Origin: Podochytrium sp. JEL0797
Taxonomy: Eukaryota; Chytridiomycota; Chytridiomycetes; Chytridiales; Chytriomycetaceae
Reading direction: 5' to 3'
Length of the DNA stretch: 59,569 nucleotides
NCBI GenBank assembly: GCA_027596195.1
Contig: JADGJG010000050.1
Location: 1-59,569 of the forward strand
Under the pieces are notes generated by a model. It ran no database searches. It was not told the origin of the DNA and saw only the letters and a program-made list of their open reading frames with translations. The translations under genes and the position numbers were made by a program. This document shows, in pieces, positions 33,618 through 46,237 of the stretch. Numbering within the stretch: the stretch's first letter is position 1; every line of letters begins with the position of its first letter.

Positions 33618-36600
33618 TCAAAACAACCCAATCGCGCGTCCAGTCTCCACATCCACATCAATATCAAAGAACCCAGGGCGAGTCGAAAGACCCGGCATCG
33701 TCTGCATCTCCCCAAGCAACGGATACAAGAACCCAGCCCCAACACTCGCGCGAATGTCCCTCACAGGAACCACGAACCCAGTCGGCACACCCTTGAGCTT
33801 CGGGTTGTGCGAGAACGACAAGTGCGTCTTGGCCATACAGATCGGAAGCCCCGCGAACCCTTGACGCGTGTACACCTCAATCTTGCGTTTGGCCAACTCG
33901 CTCAACTCGATCCCATCGGCTCCATACATTTCCTTCGCGATCGTCTCAATCTTCTTCTCAATCGGAAGACTCAAGTCGTACAAGAACTTGAACCCCCCCT
34001 CCGCAGGAACCTCATTCGTCACCTTGACCACCGAATGCGCCAAATCCAACGCCCCCAACCCGCCACGAGCCCAATGATCACACACGACCGCATCCGCAGC
34101 CCCGGCTTGAATCGCCATCTTCCTCACCATCTCCAACTCAGCCTCCGAATCGGAGCTGAACCGGTTCACGGCGACAATCACGGGAACCCCAAACTTGCGC
34201 GCGTTCGCAATGTGCTTCATCATGTTTTGACATCCGGGTTCCAGCAGAGCGAGGTTCTCGGTTTGGTACACTTCCGAAATGGGGCGGCCGGCAATCACTT
34301 CGGGTCCGCCTCCGTGCATTTTCAAGCTTCGAACGGTGGAAACGAGAATCACGGCGTCGGGAACCAGCCCTGACGTGCGGCACTTGATATCAAAGAACTT
34401 TTCCATCCCAATGTCCGCCCCGAATCCACATTCAGTGACAACGTATCCGGCAGGAATGGCATCATCGCCCGTGAGAGCTGGATCAGTTCCAGCGAGTTTG
34501 AGCGCGATACGGTCCGCAATGATGGAAGAGTTTCCGTGCGCAATGTTGGCAAACGGTCCCGCGTGAACGAGGACGGGGGTTCCCTCGATCGTTTGCATGA
34601 GGTTCGGCTTGATGGCGTCTTTCATGAGTACGGCGAGTGCTCCTCCGCAGCCAATGTCGTCGGCGGTGATGGGAGTTCCCGCTTTGTTGGAGGCGATGAC
34701 CATCTTTCCAAGTCTTGAGAAACAAAAAGGGTCAGCAACCGTCGAGATACGAAATAATCCGAAAGCGCGTTTACCTTTCTCTCATGTCCTTCAAGTCCGT
34801 CGTCAAAGCCAACACTGCCATACACTCACTCGCCACCGCAATATCAAACCCAGTCTCCCTGGTCTTGCCCTGCTCCTGAGGCCCCTGCCCAACCGTAATC
34901 TTTCTCAAGAACCGGTCATTCGTGTCAACAACCCTCTGCCACGTAATAGTCTCCACATCAATATCCAACCTCACAAACTTGCTCCTCTCCTCCTCCGTCA
35001 ACAACTCGGGATCACTCCACTTGTCCTCCGAAATCCCAAGCCGCTGCAACCGCCCCTTCATCACCTCGCTAAACTTGCGCACTCCCTTCTTCTGGGGACA
35101 CAAACGGTCAAACAACGCGGTATCGCTCTGCGTCGATTCGTGGAACATTCTCGCATCAATCGCGGCCGCCAAGAGGTTGTTGGCCGCAGTGATGGCGTGG
35201 ATATCGCCCGTGAGGTGGAGGTTGAATTCGTCCATGGGGATGACTTGAGAGTACCCACCGCCAGCGGCGCCTCCCTTGATTCCAAAGGTGGGGCCTTGCG
35301 AGGGCTGGCGGACACACGCGAACACGGTTTTTTGGAGGTGCGCGCCAAGGGCTTGGCAGAGGCCGATGGTGGTGGTGGATTTTCCTTCGCCGAGAGGAGT
35401 GGGGGTGATTCTGGAGTGAAAAAACAATGAGTCAGTGGAATGTGCAAGTCGAGAGTGGGAGAAGGGACCAAAACAGCAAACTCACCCAGTCACAACAATG
35501 TACTTTCCATCCTTTCTGTGCTTCAAACGATCCAACACAGAGAGGTTGATCTTGGCCTTGGACGGTCCGTATTCTTCAAACTCGTTCGAAAACAGTCCCA
35601 ACTCAGCCGCCACTCTCTTGATGGGTTTCGGGCGTTGCGCCATGGCAATATCAATGTCGCTCGGGACAGGGTCCAGCAGTCTCAACTTCAACACTTCGGT
35701 GGGGGCCTTGAATCCCTTCAAAAAGCGCTTGGCACTGATGACAGTGTTATCCAACAGCATGGCCACAGTCATCGGTCCAACGCCTCCAGGAACGGGCGTG
35801 ATTGCCGAGGCGACTGGCAACGCTTCATCGTAGGCAACGTCTCCAACCCAGCGGACTCCAGCCTTCTTGGTCGCGTCGGGAACAGCGTTGGTACCCACGT
35901 CAATGACAACACAACCAGGCTTCAACCACGACCCTTTGACAAGTTCGGCGCGTCCGACAGCAGCAACAAGGACATCCGCCGTGCGAACGATTTGCTCGAG
36001 ATTTCTCGTTTTCGAGTGACAAACAGTGACGGTGGCATCGGCGGCGGTGAGAAGAGTCGCGACAGGGGATCCAACAATATTGGACCGTCCAATCACAACC
36101 GCGGTTTTGCCAGCAAGATCCACGCCGGAAACTTTGAGGAGCTCCATGACACCCTTTGGTGTGCAGGGGATAAACAGCGGTTCGCAATCGCGTTTCGCGA
36201 GTTGTCCCATGTTCACGGAGTGGAAACTGTCAAGGAAAAATGAGACAAGTTCAGTCACACAAGCCTCATTCATATCAGTGAGTGAAAAAACAAAAACAAA
36301 GCATACCCGTCCACATCCTTCCTGTAGTCAATCGACTCGGTGACAAGATGTTCGTCGAAACCGGGGGGGAGAGGAAGTTGGACGAGGATTCCATGGATCG
36401 AAGGGTCCGAGTTCAACGAGTCGATGATAGCGAGGAGCTACGTGTTGTTGAGTGAGAACTTTCAGCTTTTGAAGCAGCGAAGCAGCAATTAAATCACCTC
36501 GGTTTGCGAAACATCGGCCGTCAGCTTCTTGAGCCCGAATTTGATTCCGGCCTAAGAGTCGCACAGAAAGAATCAACGAGGGCTGAAACCGAGGCAAATC

Positions 36601-36899
36601 ACTTCACCTTCTGGGCTGCATTCTGCTTCATGCGCACATACACGGACGAGTCTTCACGCGCGCCAACCTGGGAATAATCAATAAGCAAGATGCAAAAGAA
36701 AGCAACGGAAACGAACCTGGATGATCACCAAGTGTGGTTGGAAGTGGCCGTTGGTGGCAGCAGACAGGTCTGAAATCTCTTTATGCAGACGAAGGCGGAT
36801 GGATCTGGAAGGGCGTGAGATTAGAAGCGCATTCGCAACAAAGCAAGCCAAGACTCACTCGGCAACAGCCTTTCCGTCGAGAACAAGTGCTTGTGTCAT
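33618..36899 (-). CDS. ADE3/MIS1-like (MTHFD1): Trifunctional C1-tetrahydrofolate synthase
   Basis: A multi-exon gene (first exons 36899-36859, 36804-36717; last about 34712-33618) of roughly 940 residues. The N-terminal third is methylene-THF dehydrogenase/cyclohydrolase: SSVYVRMKQ with the catalytic Tyr and Lys, [45 protein letters not shown]. The rest is 10-formyl-THF synthetase: P-loop [72 protein letters not shown] and a C-terminus ending [20 protein letters not shown]. It interconverts one-carbon folates for purine, thymidylate and methionine synthesis. The only in-frame AUG near the start gives the cytosolic form; an open upstream frame looks like a mitochondrial presequence. Confidence 0.95.
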
Positions 36900-37332
36900 G
36901 TTGTATCGCTTGCTGATTTGGCTGAGAGGAAAGTGTCGAGGCGCAAGAAGCCGGATCGGTTTGGGGCTGAAAACGGTGCGGAAAAACGCGGACCGAAGAA
37001 TCTTTGCTGTTTTTGTTGCACCAGTTTTTGGGTTTGCGGCTTGAAGATCTCCACACAAGGTTCCTAACTTGTTGTTCACTTACAGTCAGAGGAAGGTCGT
37101 GAAGTAATGATAACGATATTCCTTGGATACTCCAATCGCGACTTGAAAGGTTTTCCGATTTGAACGAGGAATCCGGACTTTGTCCAAACAGGTGAATTTG
37201 GAAGCTACCTTCGAATCCAAGCTATGCTTCTACGAGATCAACCTTGCATATGAGTGTCTGACCCAACATCTCTAGGAAAGCGCTTTGCCACATACACAAG
37301 GGAGATGTTTTTTTTTTTTTTTGGAATCCAAA
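36900..37332. promoter_or_regulatory. Divergent intergenic region between C1-THF synthase and NLE1
   Basis: 433 bp between the two start codons. On the NLE1 side a run of T residues (about 37307-37322) lies just upstream of the ATG. On the other side the first 180 bp remain open in the C1-THF synthase frame. No specific regulatory site is recognised. Confidence 0.4.
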
Positions 37333-39252
37333 ATGAACACGCCCGGCGAAGTGCAATCCTCGAAGCGCGCCAGCGACCAGGCCGATCTTGTGCCCTTGAC
37401 ACCCGGCGAACGCTATGTGAAGCCCAAAGTGCGCAAGGAGATTGAGAAGGAGACCCGAAAGCTCGCCTTGGCCAACATGGATCCCGAAAAGAAGATTGTC
37501 GCCCAGCTTAAGTCGGACGAGAACGAGCAAGTCTTGGGACCGCTGCTCAACTTGCCGGTTGGATCTACGGTGAAGCAATTATCTGAGATTGTGAACCAGC
37601 TGCTCGGAAACGTAACTATCGCGCTGCCATTCCATTGGGTGACTTGTTTTGAGCGGAATCATTGATAGGAGGACCCGCTTCCATACACCTTCTTTGTCGA
37701 TTCCCAAGAACTCTCGTCCACCATCCATGAAGATATCATTGTGAACCAGGGCAAATCCTCTGAAGAAATGATCACCATCTGTTACCGCCCGCAAGCCGTG
37801 TTCAAAGTCAGAACTGTGACGCGTTGCTCCAGCAGCTTGAATGGGCACACCGAAGCTGTCTTGGTAGTTTCTTTCAGCCCGGATGGGACCATGTTGGCCA
37901 CTGGATCCGGCGATACCACGATTCGTATCTGGGATCTGAATACCGAAACCCCGAAACACACTCTGACAGGTGCGCTTCTCTCTACAAGCTCTATTATCCA
38001 CTCTTTTTAAATCTCGATTATTTCTCCTCTGAAAGGCCACACGAACTGGGTCCAAATTCTCGCTTGGTCTCCTGACGCCAAATACCTCACATCCGGAAGC
38101 ATGGACAAGACTGTTCGCGTGTGGGACCCCAAGGCCGGGAAAGCTCTCGGCGAAGGACTCAAATCCCACACCCAGCTCATCACGGGAATCGCGTGGGAGC
38201 CATTGCACTTGTAAGCATTTCCCAATTCAGAGTGCAATCCATCTCACACTTGCATTTCTCAGAAACGCCGCCTGCAACCGCTTCGCCACCTCCTCCAAAG
38301 ACATGTCCATCAAAATCTGGAACGCCCAAACCCGTCAAGTCCTCATCTCCATGACGGGCCACACGGCCCCCGTGACATGCATCAAATGGGGCGGAACGGG
38401 ACTCATGTACAGTGCCTCGCGCGACAAGTCGGTGCGCGTATGGGACGCCAAGGATGGGAAACTCGTGCGCGTGTTGGAAGGCCACGGACACTGGGTCAAC
38501 AGTTTGGCTGTGAGCAGCGAGTTTTTGGTGCGAACGGGTGCATGGGATCACACGTTCAAAAAGTTTGCGACGCCGGAGGAGGCGCATGCGGCAGCAGTGG
38601 AGAGGTATAACAAGAATAAGGGAGAGGGTCCCGAGAGGTTGGCGTCGTGTTCGGATGATTTCACAATTTTCTTGTGGAATCCGGAAGTGAGCAAGAAACC
38701 GGTGGCGAGAATGACGGGTACGAAATGCGTTGGTGTCGTGTTGCCGTGACTATCGATCTAACGCGAGATTTCGGTAACAGGACACATGCAGCTTGTGAAT
38801 CACATCAGCTTCTCTCCAGACGGTCGCACACTGTCGAGCGCGAGTTTCGACAAATCCGTAAAGCTGTGGGACGGGTACACGGGAAAGTGAGTGTCCTCCT
38901 CAACGTTGCCGTAGATGTTCCTGTCCGAATCTAACCCAAACCTTCAGATTCATCGAAACTCTACGAGGCCACGTCGGCGCAGTCTACCAAGTCACATTCT
39001 CTAGCGACTCGCGCCAAGTCTTGTCGTGCTCGAGGGATTCCACGTGCAAAGTTTGGGACCTCAAAACGAGAAAGCTCAAGATGGATCTTCCTGGACATGC
39101 CGATGAGGTGTTCAGCGTAGACTGGAGCCCAGGGGGTGACAAGGTTGCGAGTGGAGGAAAAGACCGTATTGTGAAAATGTGAGTGTTCTTTGTTTTTGAT
39201 TTTATTTGCTGTTTTTCTAACCCGTTTCTTTCGTCATAGCTGGAAGCACTAA
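37333..39252 (+). CDS. NLE1/RSA4: Notchless-type WD40 ribosome assembly factor
   Basis: Seven exons, 37333-37611, 37669-37969, 38036-38210, 38263-38717, 38781-38886, 38948-39178 and 39240-39252, encode 519 residues. Residues about 45-135 form the NLE domain that contacts the AAA ATPase Rea1/Midasin, followed by an eight-bladed WD40 propeller (for example [60 protein letters not shown]) ending in VKIWKH. The protein acts in the nucleolus/nucleoplasm in maturation of pre-60S particles. The last exon codes only the final residues. It converges on the first chitinase with 42 bp between stops. Confidence 0.95.
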
Positions 39253-39294
39253 ACCCGCATATTTTTTCAATTCGAGCGATAAATAAATGACATC

Positions 39295-40896
39295 TTAGCA
39301 ACGACTCATGTATGAAAAACACAACTGAGTTGGATCCGCACACTGCGAATTTCCAATACACGCAGGCAATCCACAAGTTTCATTCGCATACGTCCAGGTT
39401 GTGCCACACCGCTGAGGCCACATGGTGTAATCCGTAAACGGTCCCTGCGGCGGGTACCCACTCCCCACACGTTTCCCATCCAACGCGTTACGAATCGTTT
39501 GAGAGTAGGTTGAAAACGCGGGATTCGAGGAGGACACGTCGTACACGGAGATTCCGTAAAACTGCGAATCGGTCATGACGCCGTCCACCACCGCTTGGAG
39601 TTGTCCCGCGTTCAAGAATCCACCTGTGATGGCGGAGGTGGCGTCACCTGCCAATCCAATCACGATGGGTCCCGCGTAATAAGTTTTCCAAACGTTGAAG
39701 TTGAATCCGAAGGGGTAGCTGGTTAAAAAGGAGAGGGTCAGTATTAAGGACAAGGAAAAACAAAAATGGACTTACGAGCACGATGGGTTATTGTAGAATT
39801 GAATAACCAAGTAATCCAAAAGCTCAGGATGTGCTTGAATGACCGGCCCGGTGTTGCTGTCTCCAAGTCCTCCATTCAAATAACACTGCGGAACTGCAGA
39901 ATACAAGCTCTTGGGGGACAGTTTCCTGAGCGTTTGAAGCATGATAACTTGCTCTTGCGTGTAAGCCGGGCCCGTCTTTTCCACATCGAATTCAACACCG
40001 TCGAGAATCGCGTTTCCAAAGGGACGTTGGCTCGAATTTCCTTGTAGGAACGAATTGAAAAGGATATTGGCGTACTTGACGCCGTCTCCGGGAATGAATT
40101 GGTATGGAGAGTGCATGTCACCGCCGATGGAAAGGATAACCTTGATTCCCTTGGATTGACAGTGTTGAATGTCGGCACCAACTTGGGTGAATACAGACGG
40201 CTGGAAAAATCAATTAAGCACAGTTACATACGCTTCAAATAGTGGAATAATGGCGTATGCTTACATCAACAGGCCCGCCAATTAACGTGCTCGTCGTAGA
40301 AACAACGCCACCCGCAGAAACGTCATACCGTCCAATGCTGGACAAATCAAGCCCCCAGTGTCCATCGCCACCTCCAAAATCGTACAGAAACGCAATATTC
40401 ATGGTTTGATAGTATCCCAAATCGCAGTAGGATGCGAGGCCTTGTTGTTCGACCGTGGCTGGGCGCGTGTTTTGACCACCCGCAATGCTCACACCATTGC
40501 CTGATTTTTCGATTCATTATTGTCGTATTCTAAACTGTATCACATACCTATTGCGGATTGACCCCAGTAACCAAAGAGTTTTTTACCCGTAGCAGAATTC
40601 GGGGTATTCCCTGAATTTGTGGTTACACTCGGTGGCACGACAGGTGCCCCAGTTCCTGTTACTGCCGGTGACCCAGCTTCTGTAGTAACAGGAGCTGCAG
40701 CGCCAACTGCAGTGTTCCCAGAGGCATTGGACGGACTATTACCAAGGTGGCTTTGCGTCACGAAATACCCAATCAGGATGGCACCGGCCACCAGTACGGC
40801 CACGATGGCCACAATAAGGACCGTCAAGTTTCGTCGTTGCACTTTCTTGATGGCAGCGTGATCGGGCGCTTTGCCGCCGGTTTGTGTTGGAGGCAT
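39295..40896 (-). CDS. Membrane-anchored GH18 chitinase, copy 1
   Basis: Four exons, 40896-40548, 40500-40265, 40200-39776 and 39718-39295, encode 477 residues (an ATG at 40929 would add 11). A basic cytosolic start and one N-terminal helix (LTVLIVAIVAVLVAGAILIG) make it a type II membrane protein; a Ser/Thr/Pro-rich stalk follows. The catalytic domain is class III-like GH18: KLFGYWGQSAIGNG, VILSIGGD and the active-site strand ILDGVEFDVEKTG. The proton-donor Glu is present, but the usual DxxDxDxE reads D-x2-E-x-D-x-E. A Cys-rich end (ANETCGLPACIGNSQCADP) may be a small binding module. It should act on chitin at the cell surface or wall. Confidence 0.9.
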
Positions 40897-41009
40897 TTTT
40901 TTTGGGGTTCTTCCTTTCCTTCCATTCATTCATTGGAATTCTTGGCGTTCCCATCTTTCCTCTATTTTCAATGTAACTCTAAAACACGGAAAGCGGATCG
41001 TCTATGAAA

Positions 41010-42480
41010 TCAACATGGGCTCATATACGAAAAGCACATCTGATTCTTGTCCGCACACCCCCCATTCACACACGCCGGAAGCCCACACGTCTCATTCGCC
41101 TGACTCCAAGTCCCCCCACATCGATGAGCCCACTGCGTATCCAACGTGGCCGGGCCTTGAGGAGGGTACCCGCTCCCCACCCGTTTCCCATCCAACGCGT
41201 CGCGAAGAGTTTGGGAGTACGTTGAAAACGCGGGGTTCGATGAGGACACGTCGTACACAGAGATTCCGTAAAACTGCGAATCGGTCATGACGCCGTCGAC
41301 GACGGCTTGGAGCTGTCCCGCGTTCAGGAAGCCGCCTGTGATGGCGGATGAAACGTCTCCTGCGAGTCCAATCACGAGAGGTCCCTTGTACAGCGCTTTC
41401 CAGGCGGCAAAGTTGAATCCGAAGGGGTATCTGATCGAAAGCGAAAGGCGTCAATGTCAAGGAAATGGAACATTCAGAGAAACGAGCAACGTTCCACACT
41501 TACGAGCACGTGGGGTTATTGTAATATTGAATAATCACATAGTCCAGTAGCTCAGGATGAGACTGAATAATCGGACCAGTGTTGAGATCTCCGAGCCCTC
41601 CATTCAAATAACACTGTGGAACGGCCGAATACAAGCTCGTTGGAGAAAGCTTCTTGAGCGTCTGGAGCATGATGATCTGCTCTTGAGTGTACGCAGGGCC
41701 CGTCTTTTCAATGTCGAATTCAATTCCGTCGAGAATGGCACTCCCAAACGGCCGCGTGTTCGAACTTCCTTGCAGGAACGAGTTGAACAGGATGTTTGCG
41801 TACAATGCGCCGTCTCCATTTGCAAAGTGGTACGAAGAATTCTTGTCCCCGCCAATTGAAAGGATAACCTTGATGTTGTTGGCCTGGCAGTGAAGAATGT
41901 CTTGTCCGATTTGGAGGAACGCCGCCAAATCTCCCGATGCAACTCCAGCAGCAGACACCTGGTAACCCCCACTCCTCGCGAAATTCAACGCCCAGTGACC
42001 ATCGCCTCCTCCAAAATCGGACAAGAAGGCCAAGTTCATTGTCTGGTAGTACCCGAGGTCGCAATAATAGGCAAGGGAGTTTTGGGCAACATTTGACACC
42101 CTCGTTCCGACTCCAGTCGGTCCAACTCCGTTCCCTGTTGCACGTGATCAGTGTTTAATCAATCCAAATTGAGGCAACCAACCAATTGCGTTTTGCCCCC
42201 AATATCCGAACAGCTTCTTCTTTCCACCACCAGTGACTGGAGGTGTGGTTGCATTCGTGGCTCCAGTTGCGGAGGCGACAGGGGCAGAGGCGGTTGCCTT
42301 GGCGGGAGCGGAGGAATTTGATGCGGCAGACGCCGACGAGTCCTTCTTTGTGGCAAAGACGCCAATCAGAGTCCCCGCGACAATCAGAACGGCCACAACA
42401 ACTCCAATAATGATTGCTCGCTTGCGTGGGTTGGTGGAGGGCACCGGCTGCTCCTTGACGTCAACTGCGGGTTCGGCCAT
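41010..42480 (-). CDS. Membrane-anchored GH18 chitinase, copy 2
   Basis: Three exons, 42480-42183, 42134-41504 and 41430-41010, encode 449 residues. Domain order as in copy 1: N-terminal anchor AIIIGVVVAVLIVAGTLIGV, Ala/Ser/Thr-rich stalk, KLFGYWGQNAIGNG, VILSIGGD, ILDGIEFDIEKTGPAYTQEQ and the Cys-rich end. The intron that interrupts copies 1 and 3 before the VGADIQHC region is absent, and the segment there is diverged (ASGDLAAFLQIGQDILHCQA). The first intron donor is GTTGGT. Confidence 0.9.
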
Positions 42481-42585
42481 CGAATTTTTTGATTAATTTT
42501 TTGATTGATTGTTTGCGAGATTTTTGTGGAGGAGCCATTCGCCACTAAAGGAAGGAAGGAGGTATTATAGAAATTTAATGAGAAG

Positions 42586-44166
42586 TCAACAAAACGATAA
42601 ATATGAGAAACAAAGTTGATTCGAGCCAGCACACCCCCCATTCACACAAGCAGGCAAGCCACACGTCTCATTTGCATAGTTCCATGTGCCGCCACATCGA
42701 GTCGCCCACTGATGCTCCGTGGTAAAGTTTCCTTGCGGAGGGTACCCGCTGCCCACAACTTTCCCATCCAACGCATCACGAATCGTTTGAGAATAAGTCG
42801 AAAAAGTCGGGTTGGAAGAGGAAACATCGTACACAGAGATGCCATAGAATTGCGAATCGGTCATGACTCCATCCACAACGGCTTGGAGTTGCCCAGCGTT
42901 CAAGAATCCACCCGTGATGGCCGAGGTGGTGTCACCGGCCAATCCAATCACAAGAGGTCCGTTGAAAAGAGTTTTCCAGATATCAAAGTTGAATCCGAAG
43001 GGGTAACTAGTGGGTGACAATTGGAAAAAATGGATGTCAGAACACAAGGAAAGTTTACAAGAACATCCCACGAAAGAAACAACAGCGCTCCACACTTACG
43101 AGCACGTGGGGTTGTTGTAATATTGAACAATAACATAGTCAAGCAGCTCGGGGTGTTGTTGAATCACCGGGCCCGTGTTCAAATCCATTCCAACACCGTT
43201 CAAAAAACACTGCGGAACCGCCGAATACACGCTCGTGGGAGAAAGCTTCTTGAGCGTCTGTAGCATGAGGATCTGCTCTGCAGTGAAAGCGGGACCCGTC
43301 TTTTCAATGTCGAATTCAATGCCGTCGAGGACCGCGTTTCCGAAAGGCCGTTGACTCGAGGTTCCTTGCAGGAACGAGTTGAATAGTATGTTTGCGTACA
43401 TGGCGCCGTCTCCGGGAATGTATTGATACGGAGAGTGCATATCGCCGCCGATTGAGAGAATAACTTTGATTCCTTGGGACTGACAGTGCTGAATGTCGGC
43501 GCCAACTTGGGCGAACCCGCTGGCCTGAACAGAGAATGGGATCAGAACAGAACTGCAGCAGTGACACGAAATTACTCACATCGATTGGTTTCCCGTTCAG
43601 GGTCGTGGAAACAACGCCAGCCGCAGAAACGTCATACCGTCCGAGATTGGACAAATCCAGCCCCCAGTGACCATCGCCACCACCGAAATCATGCAAGAAC
43701 GCGATATTCATGAACTGATACAGGCCTGTGTCGCAGTAGGATGCAAGACTGTTTTGCTGAGCTGTCACAGGGCGTGTATTGGTTCCCGTTGGGCCGACAC
43801 CGTTGCCTTCATGAATTCGAAATTAGCGCCATGGCTGATAGCTTCACATAGGAAATTGATTCGAAACAAACCAATTGCCGACTGGCCCCAATATCCAAAG
43901 AATTGTTTTGCCGTGGGTTGGTGGGGCGACGGTTTGTTGCCGCCACTGGTTCCATTGTTGGTCCCCGATCCACCGGCATCACTTGTTCCGGTGCCAGATG
44001 CTCCGCCGCCAACTTGCGGTGCCGAGGAGGACTTGTTCTTGGCCACAAAGACTCCGATCAATGATCCAGCAATGATCAGAGCCACAACGGCTCCTCCGAT
44101 AAGGAAGGCCCGGCGGCGATTCTGGTTGGCACCCGTTCGGCCGTCTTTCAATTCAGCAGCAGCCAT
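42586..44166 (-). CDS. Membrane-anchored GH18 chitinase, copy 3
   Basis: Four exons, 44166-43872, 43806-43580, 43524-43100 and 43006-42586, encode 455 residues. It begins MAAAELKDGRTGANQNRRR, then a membrane helix (AFLIGGAVVALIIAGSLIGV) and a Gly/Ser-rich stalk. The catalytic blocks are FFGYWGQSAIGNG, VILSIGGD and VLDGIEFDIEKTG; the Cys-rich end is ANETCGLPACVNGGCAGSNQ. It is closer to copy 1 in intron positions. All three copies are head-to-tail on one strand, 90-115 bp apart. Confidence 0.9.
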
Positions 44167-44393
44167 GCCTTTGATAAGTTTCTGTTTCGGTTCGGCTTTT
44201 CCCACGCAATCTCCAATCCGAAAAACGCGAATGAAATTTTTTCGGGATTTGATTACAACGAATTTTCAAATTCTCCTTGTATTCCTCTCCATATTTTTGT
44301 TTCATTAGAAGGCATTTCCTATTTGTCACGCTTCCTTAATTCTGTGTAGAAATCCGGCCATATGCCAGCCACATCCTTTTTTCAAATCAAAAA

Positions 44394-45407
44394 ATGCAGT
44401 GGCAAAACGTCCCCTACCTCCGTGCCCACGCCGAGGAGCCGAATCAGCGCCCCGAGCAGTCCTCCAAGTACAATATCCTGGATCTCTACCTTCCCGCAGG
44501 AGACCTGAGAACATCAACACCCCTTCTCGTCTTCATCCACGGGTGAGACCAATTGATCTTGGCCATCGCAATCTGACTCCTGCTCAGTGGTGCCTGGCGT
44601 GCGAGCCGCCCCAGCAACTTTAGCGAGATTGCCAGGCAGTTTGCGGATCGCGGCTTGGCCGTGGCCCTTGTTGGATATCGCTTGTCCACAGTCGAGCCGG
44701 GCGAATCGACCAGCCGGATTGCGCATCCAAGCCATGTAAACGATGTTGCTGCAGGCGTGGCCTGGTTGTTTGCCGCTGGCGGAGGGCTTCTCGATCGTTG
44801 CGATGATGAGCCCAGCAACGCTGCCGCTCAGGCTCTGCAAGCGTGGAATCCGCAAAACTTGTTCGTCTCGGGACACTCGGCGGGTGCCCAGATTGGCTCC
44901 TTCTTGGCCCTCGATGCGAACTATATTCAGAACGCCCTGGCCTCCCTTCTCGGTCCTTCGAAAACCCCGGAACGCGCGTTCTGGATGTCCAAAATGCGCG
45001 GTTTCATCGGAGTCGAAGGAATCTACGATATTCCTCTTATTGTCAAGAACTATCCGACCTACAAGGATTGGTTCATTGTGGCGGCCTTCGGTGAAGAACC
45101 CGGCAGCGGATGGGTTCGAGGGTCTCCCGCTCTGTGTCAAGCCTTCAACCCACCCCTTTCCTCAACGATCGCGCACCTGGTCCCTCATTTGGTGATTCAT
45201 TCGCCCGACGACGAATTGGTTGACGTGATTCAATCCAGAAAGTGGTTTGATCTGCTGTGTGGATTCCGGGCCGCCACGCCGGGGGCTGAAAACTGGGAGT
45301 TGGATTTCGAAGCCGAAAAATTGGTTGGGAAGCACGACGATGTCATTTTGAGCAAGGAGTTCTTTGATTATGTGTCGGAATGGATCGAAAAACGCGTTGC
45401 CGTGTGA
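44394..45407 (+). CDS. BNA7-like: Kynurenine-formamidase-like alpha/beta hydrolase
   Basis: Two exons, 44394-44542 and 44588-45407, encode 322 residues. The oxyanion-hole motif HGGAWRAS is split by the intron; the nucleophile elbow is VSGHSAGAQIGSFLAL; the acid lies in HSPDDELVD and the His in LVGKHDDV. NILDLYLPAGD precedes the hydrolase core, as in arylformamidases. The likely reaction is hydrolysis of N-formylkynurenine in tryptophan breakdown to NAD, but other carboxylesterases share these motifs. No signal peptide. Divergent from chitinase copy 3 (227 bp). Confidence 0.8.
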
Positions 45408-45590
45408 GGATCAACGCGAATCAGTCTTCGCCACGTGCTGGCTCCTCCAATAAACATTCCCACATCCGTAAGGAGTTTACTTCGACATCGTGTCCAGATG
45501 GGTCAAAAAACACGCTGCGGTGCGAGAATCAACAAATCAGTTGTCGCCACGTGACCCGCGCAGCCAATGTATTCACATCGATGCTTTATT

Positions 45591-46004
45591 CTACGCTGCA
45601 TTCACGAATGCCATTTGCTGTTGTTCTTGCTCCTGCTGTATTGGAGGGCCTGCTACGAGACCAACTCGCATCCGCTTCCGCCGCCGGCGCCAGAAAACCC
45701 AACCGACGCACCAGACGCAGAAGGCCAGCAGACTGGCGATTCCTCCCGCCATCACGGCGGTGACCGAGAATCCGGTGAATGAAATGACGGCATTCGCGGG
45801 GCAGGTTGAATTCTGCAGCGAGGCAACGAGGTCGGTGCATGACGAGGAACAGTCATTGACGTTCGAAACGGCGCCGAATCCGATGCCGTTGCACTGGCAG
45901 CCACAGATCCAGAGGGACGCAGACGTGGGGTGGGGGAGAGACAGAGTCAAGGCGAGTACGAGGATCTGAGCTGTTGGTCGCCGTTGGCATCGGGGAATCT
46001 CCAT
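45591..46004 (-). CDS. Six-cysteine single-pass membrane protein, array member 1 (diverged)
   Basis: 137 residues, single exon. Signal peptide (ILVLALTLSLPHPTSAS), then ectodomain CGCQCNGIGFGAVSNVNDC with SSSCTDL and TCPANA, then one membrane helix (VTAVMAGGIASLLAFCVWCV) and a strongly basic stop-transfer WRRRRKRMRVG. The tail is Gln-rich (QEQEQQQ) and lacks the LDPxQVVVV end of most members. Pattern C-x-C-x-C-N...C-x3-C...C-P identifies it as the outermost copy of the array. Topology: type I, cysteine domain outside. Family not recognised. Confidence 0.75.
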   Translation of the reverse strand: MEIPRCQRRPTAQILVLALTLSLPHPTSASLWICGCQCNGIGFGAVSNVNDCSSSCTDLVASLQNSTCPANAVISFTGFSVTAVMAGGIASLLAFCVWCVGWVFWRRRRKRMRVGLVAGPPIQQEQEQQQMAFVNAA

Positions 46005-46237
46005 TTGCCGTTTGGAAATGACTTTTGAGTGGAATATCTAAAATGCCAGAATTCAAGAAATCAAAAAGATTAAAGTGACTGTTGGTATAGAATCTCAAGA
46101 AGGGGGGGAATGGGGCTTGAAATTTGAATCTTTCCGATCACGGACCAAGCATCCTCGAACCAGCGAACCAAAACCTCAAATGCAATCTAATGTTTAATAT
46201 GATATGTTATGCTGAATTTCACCACGCGCTCGAACCG

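Noticed and set aside
34597..36243. Long plus-strand open frames (over 250 codons) opposite C1-THF synthase
   Set aside because: They mirror the codon structure of the conserved minus-strand enzyme and have no motif of their own.
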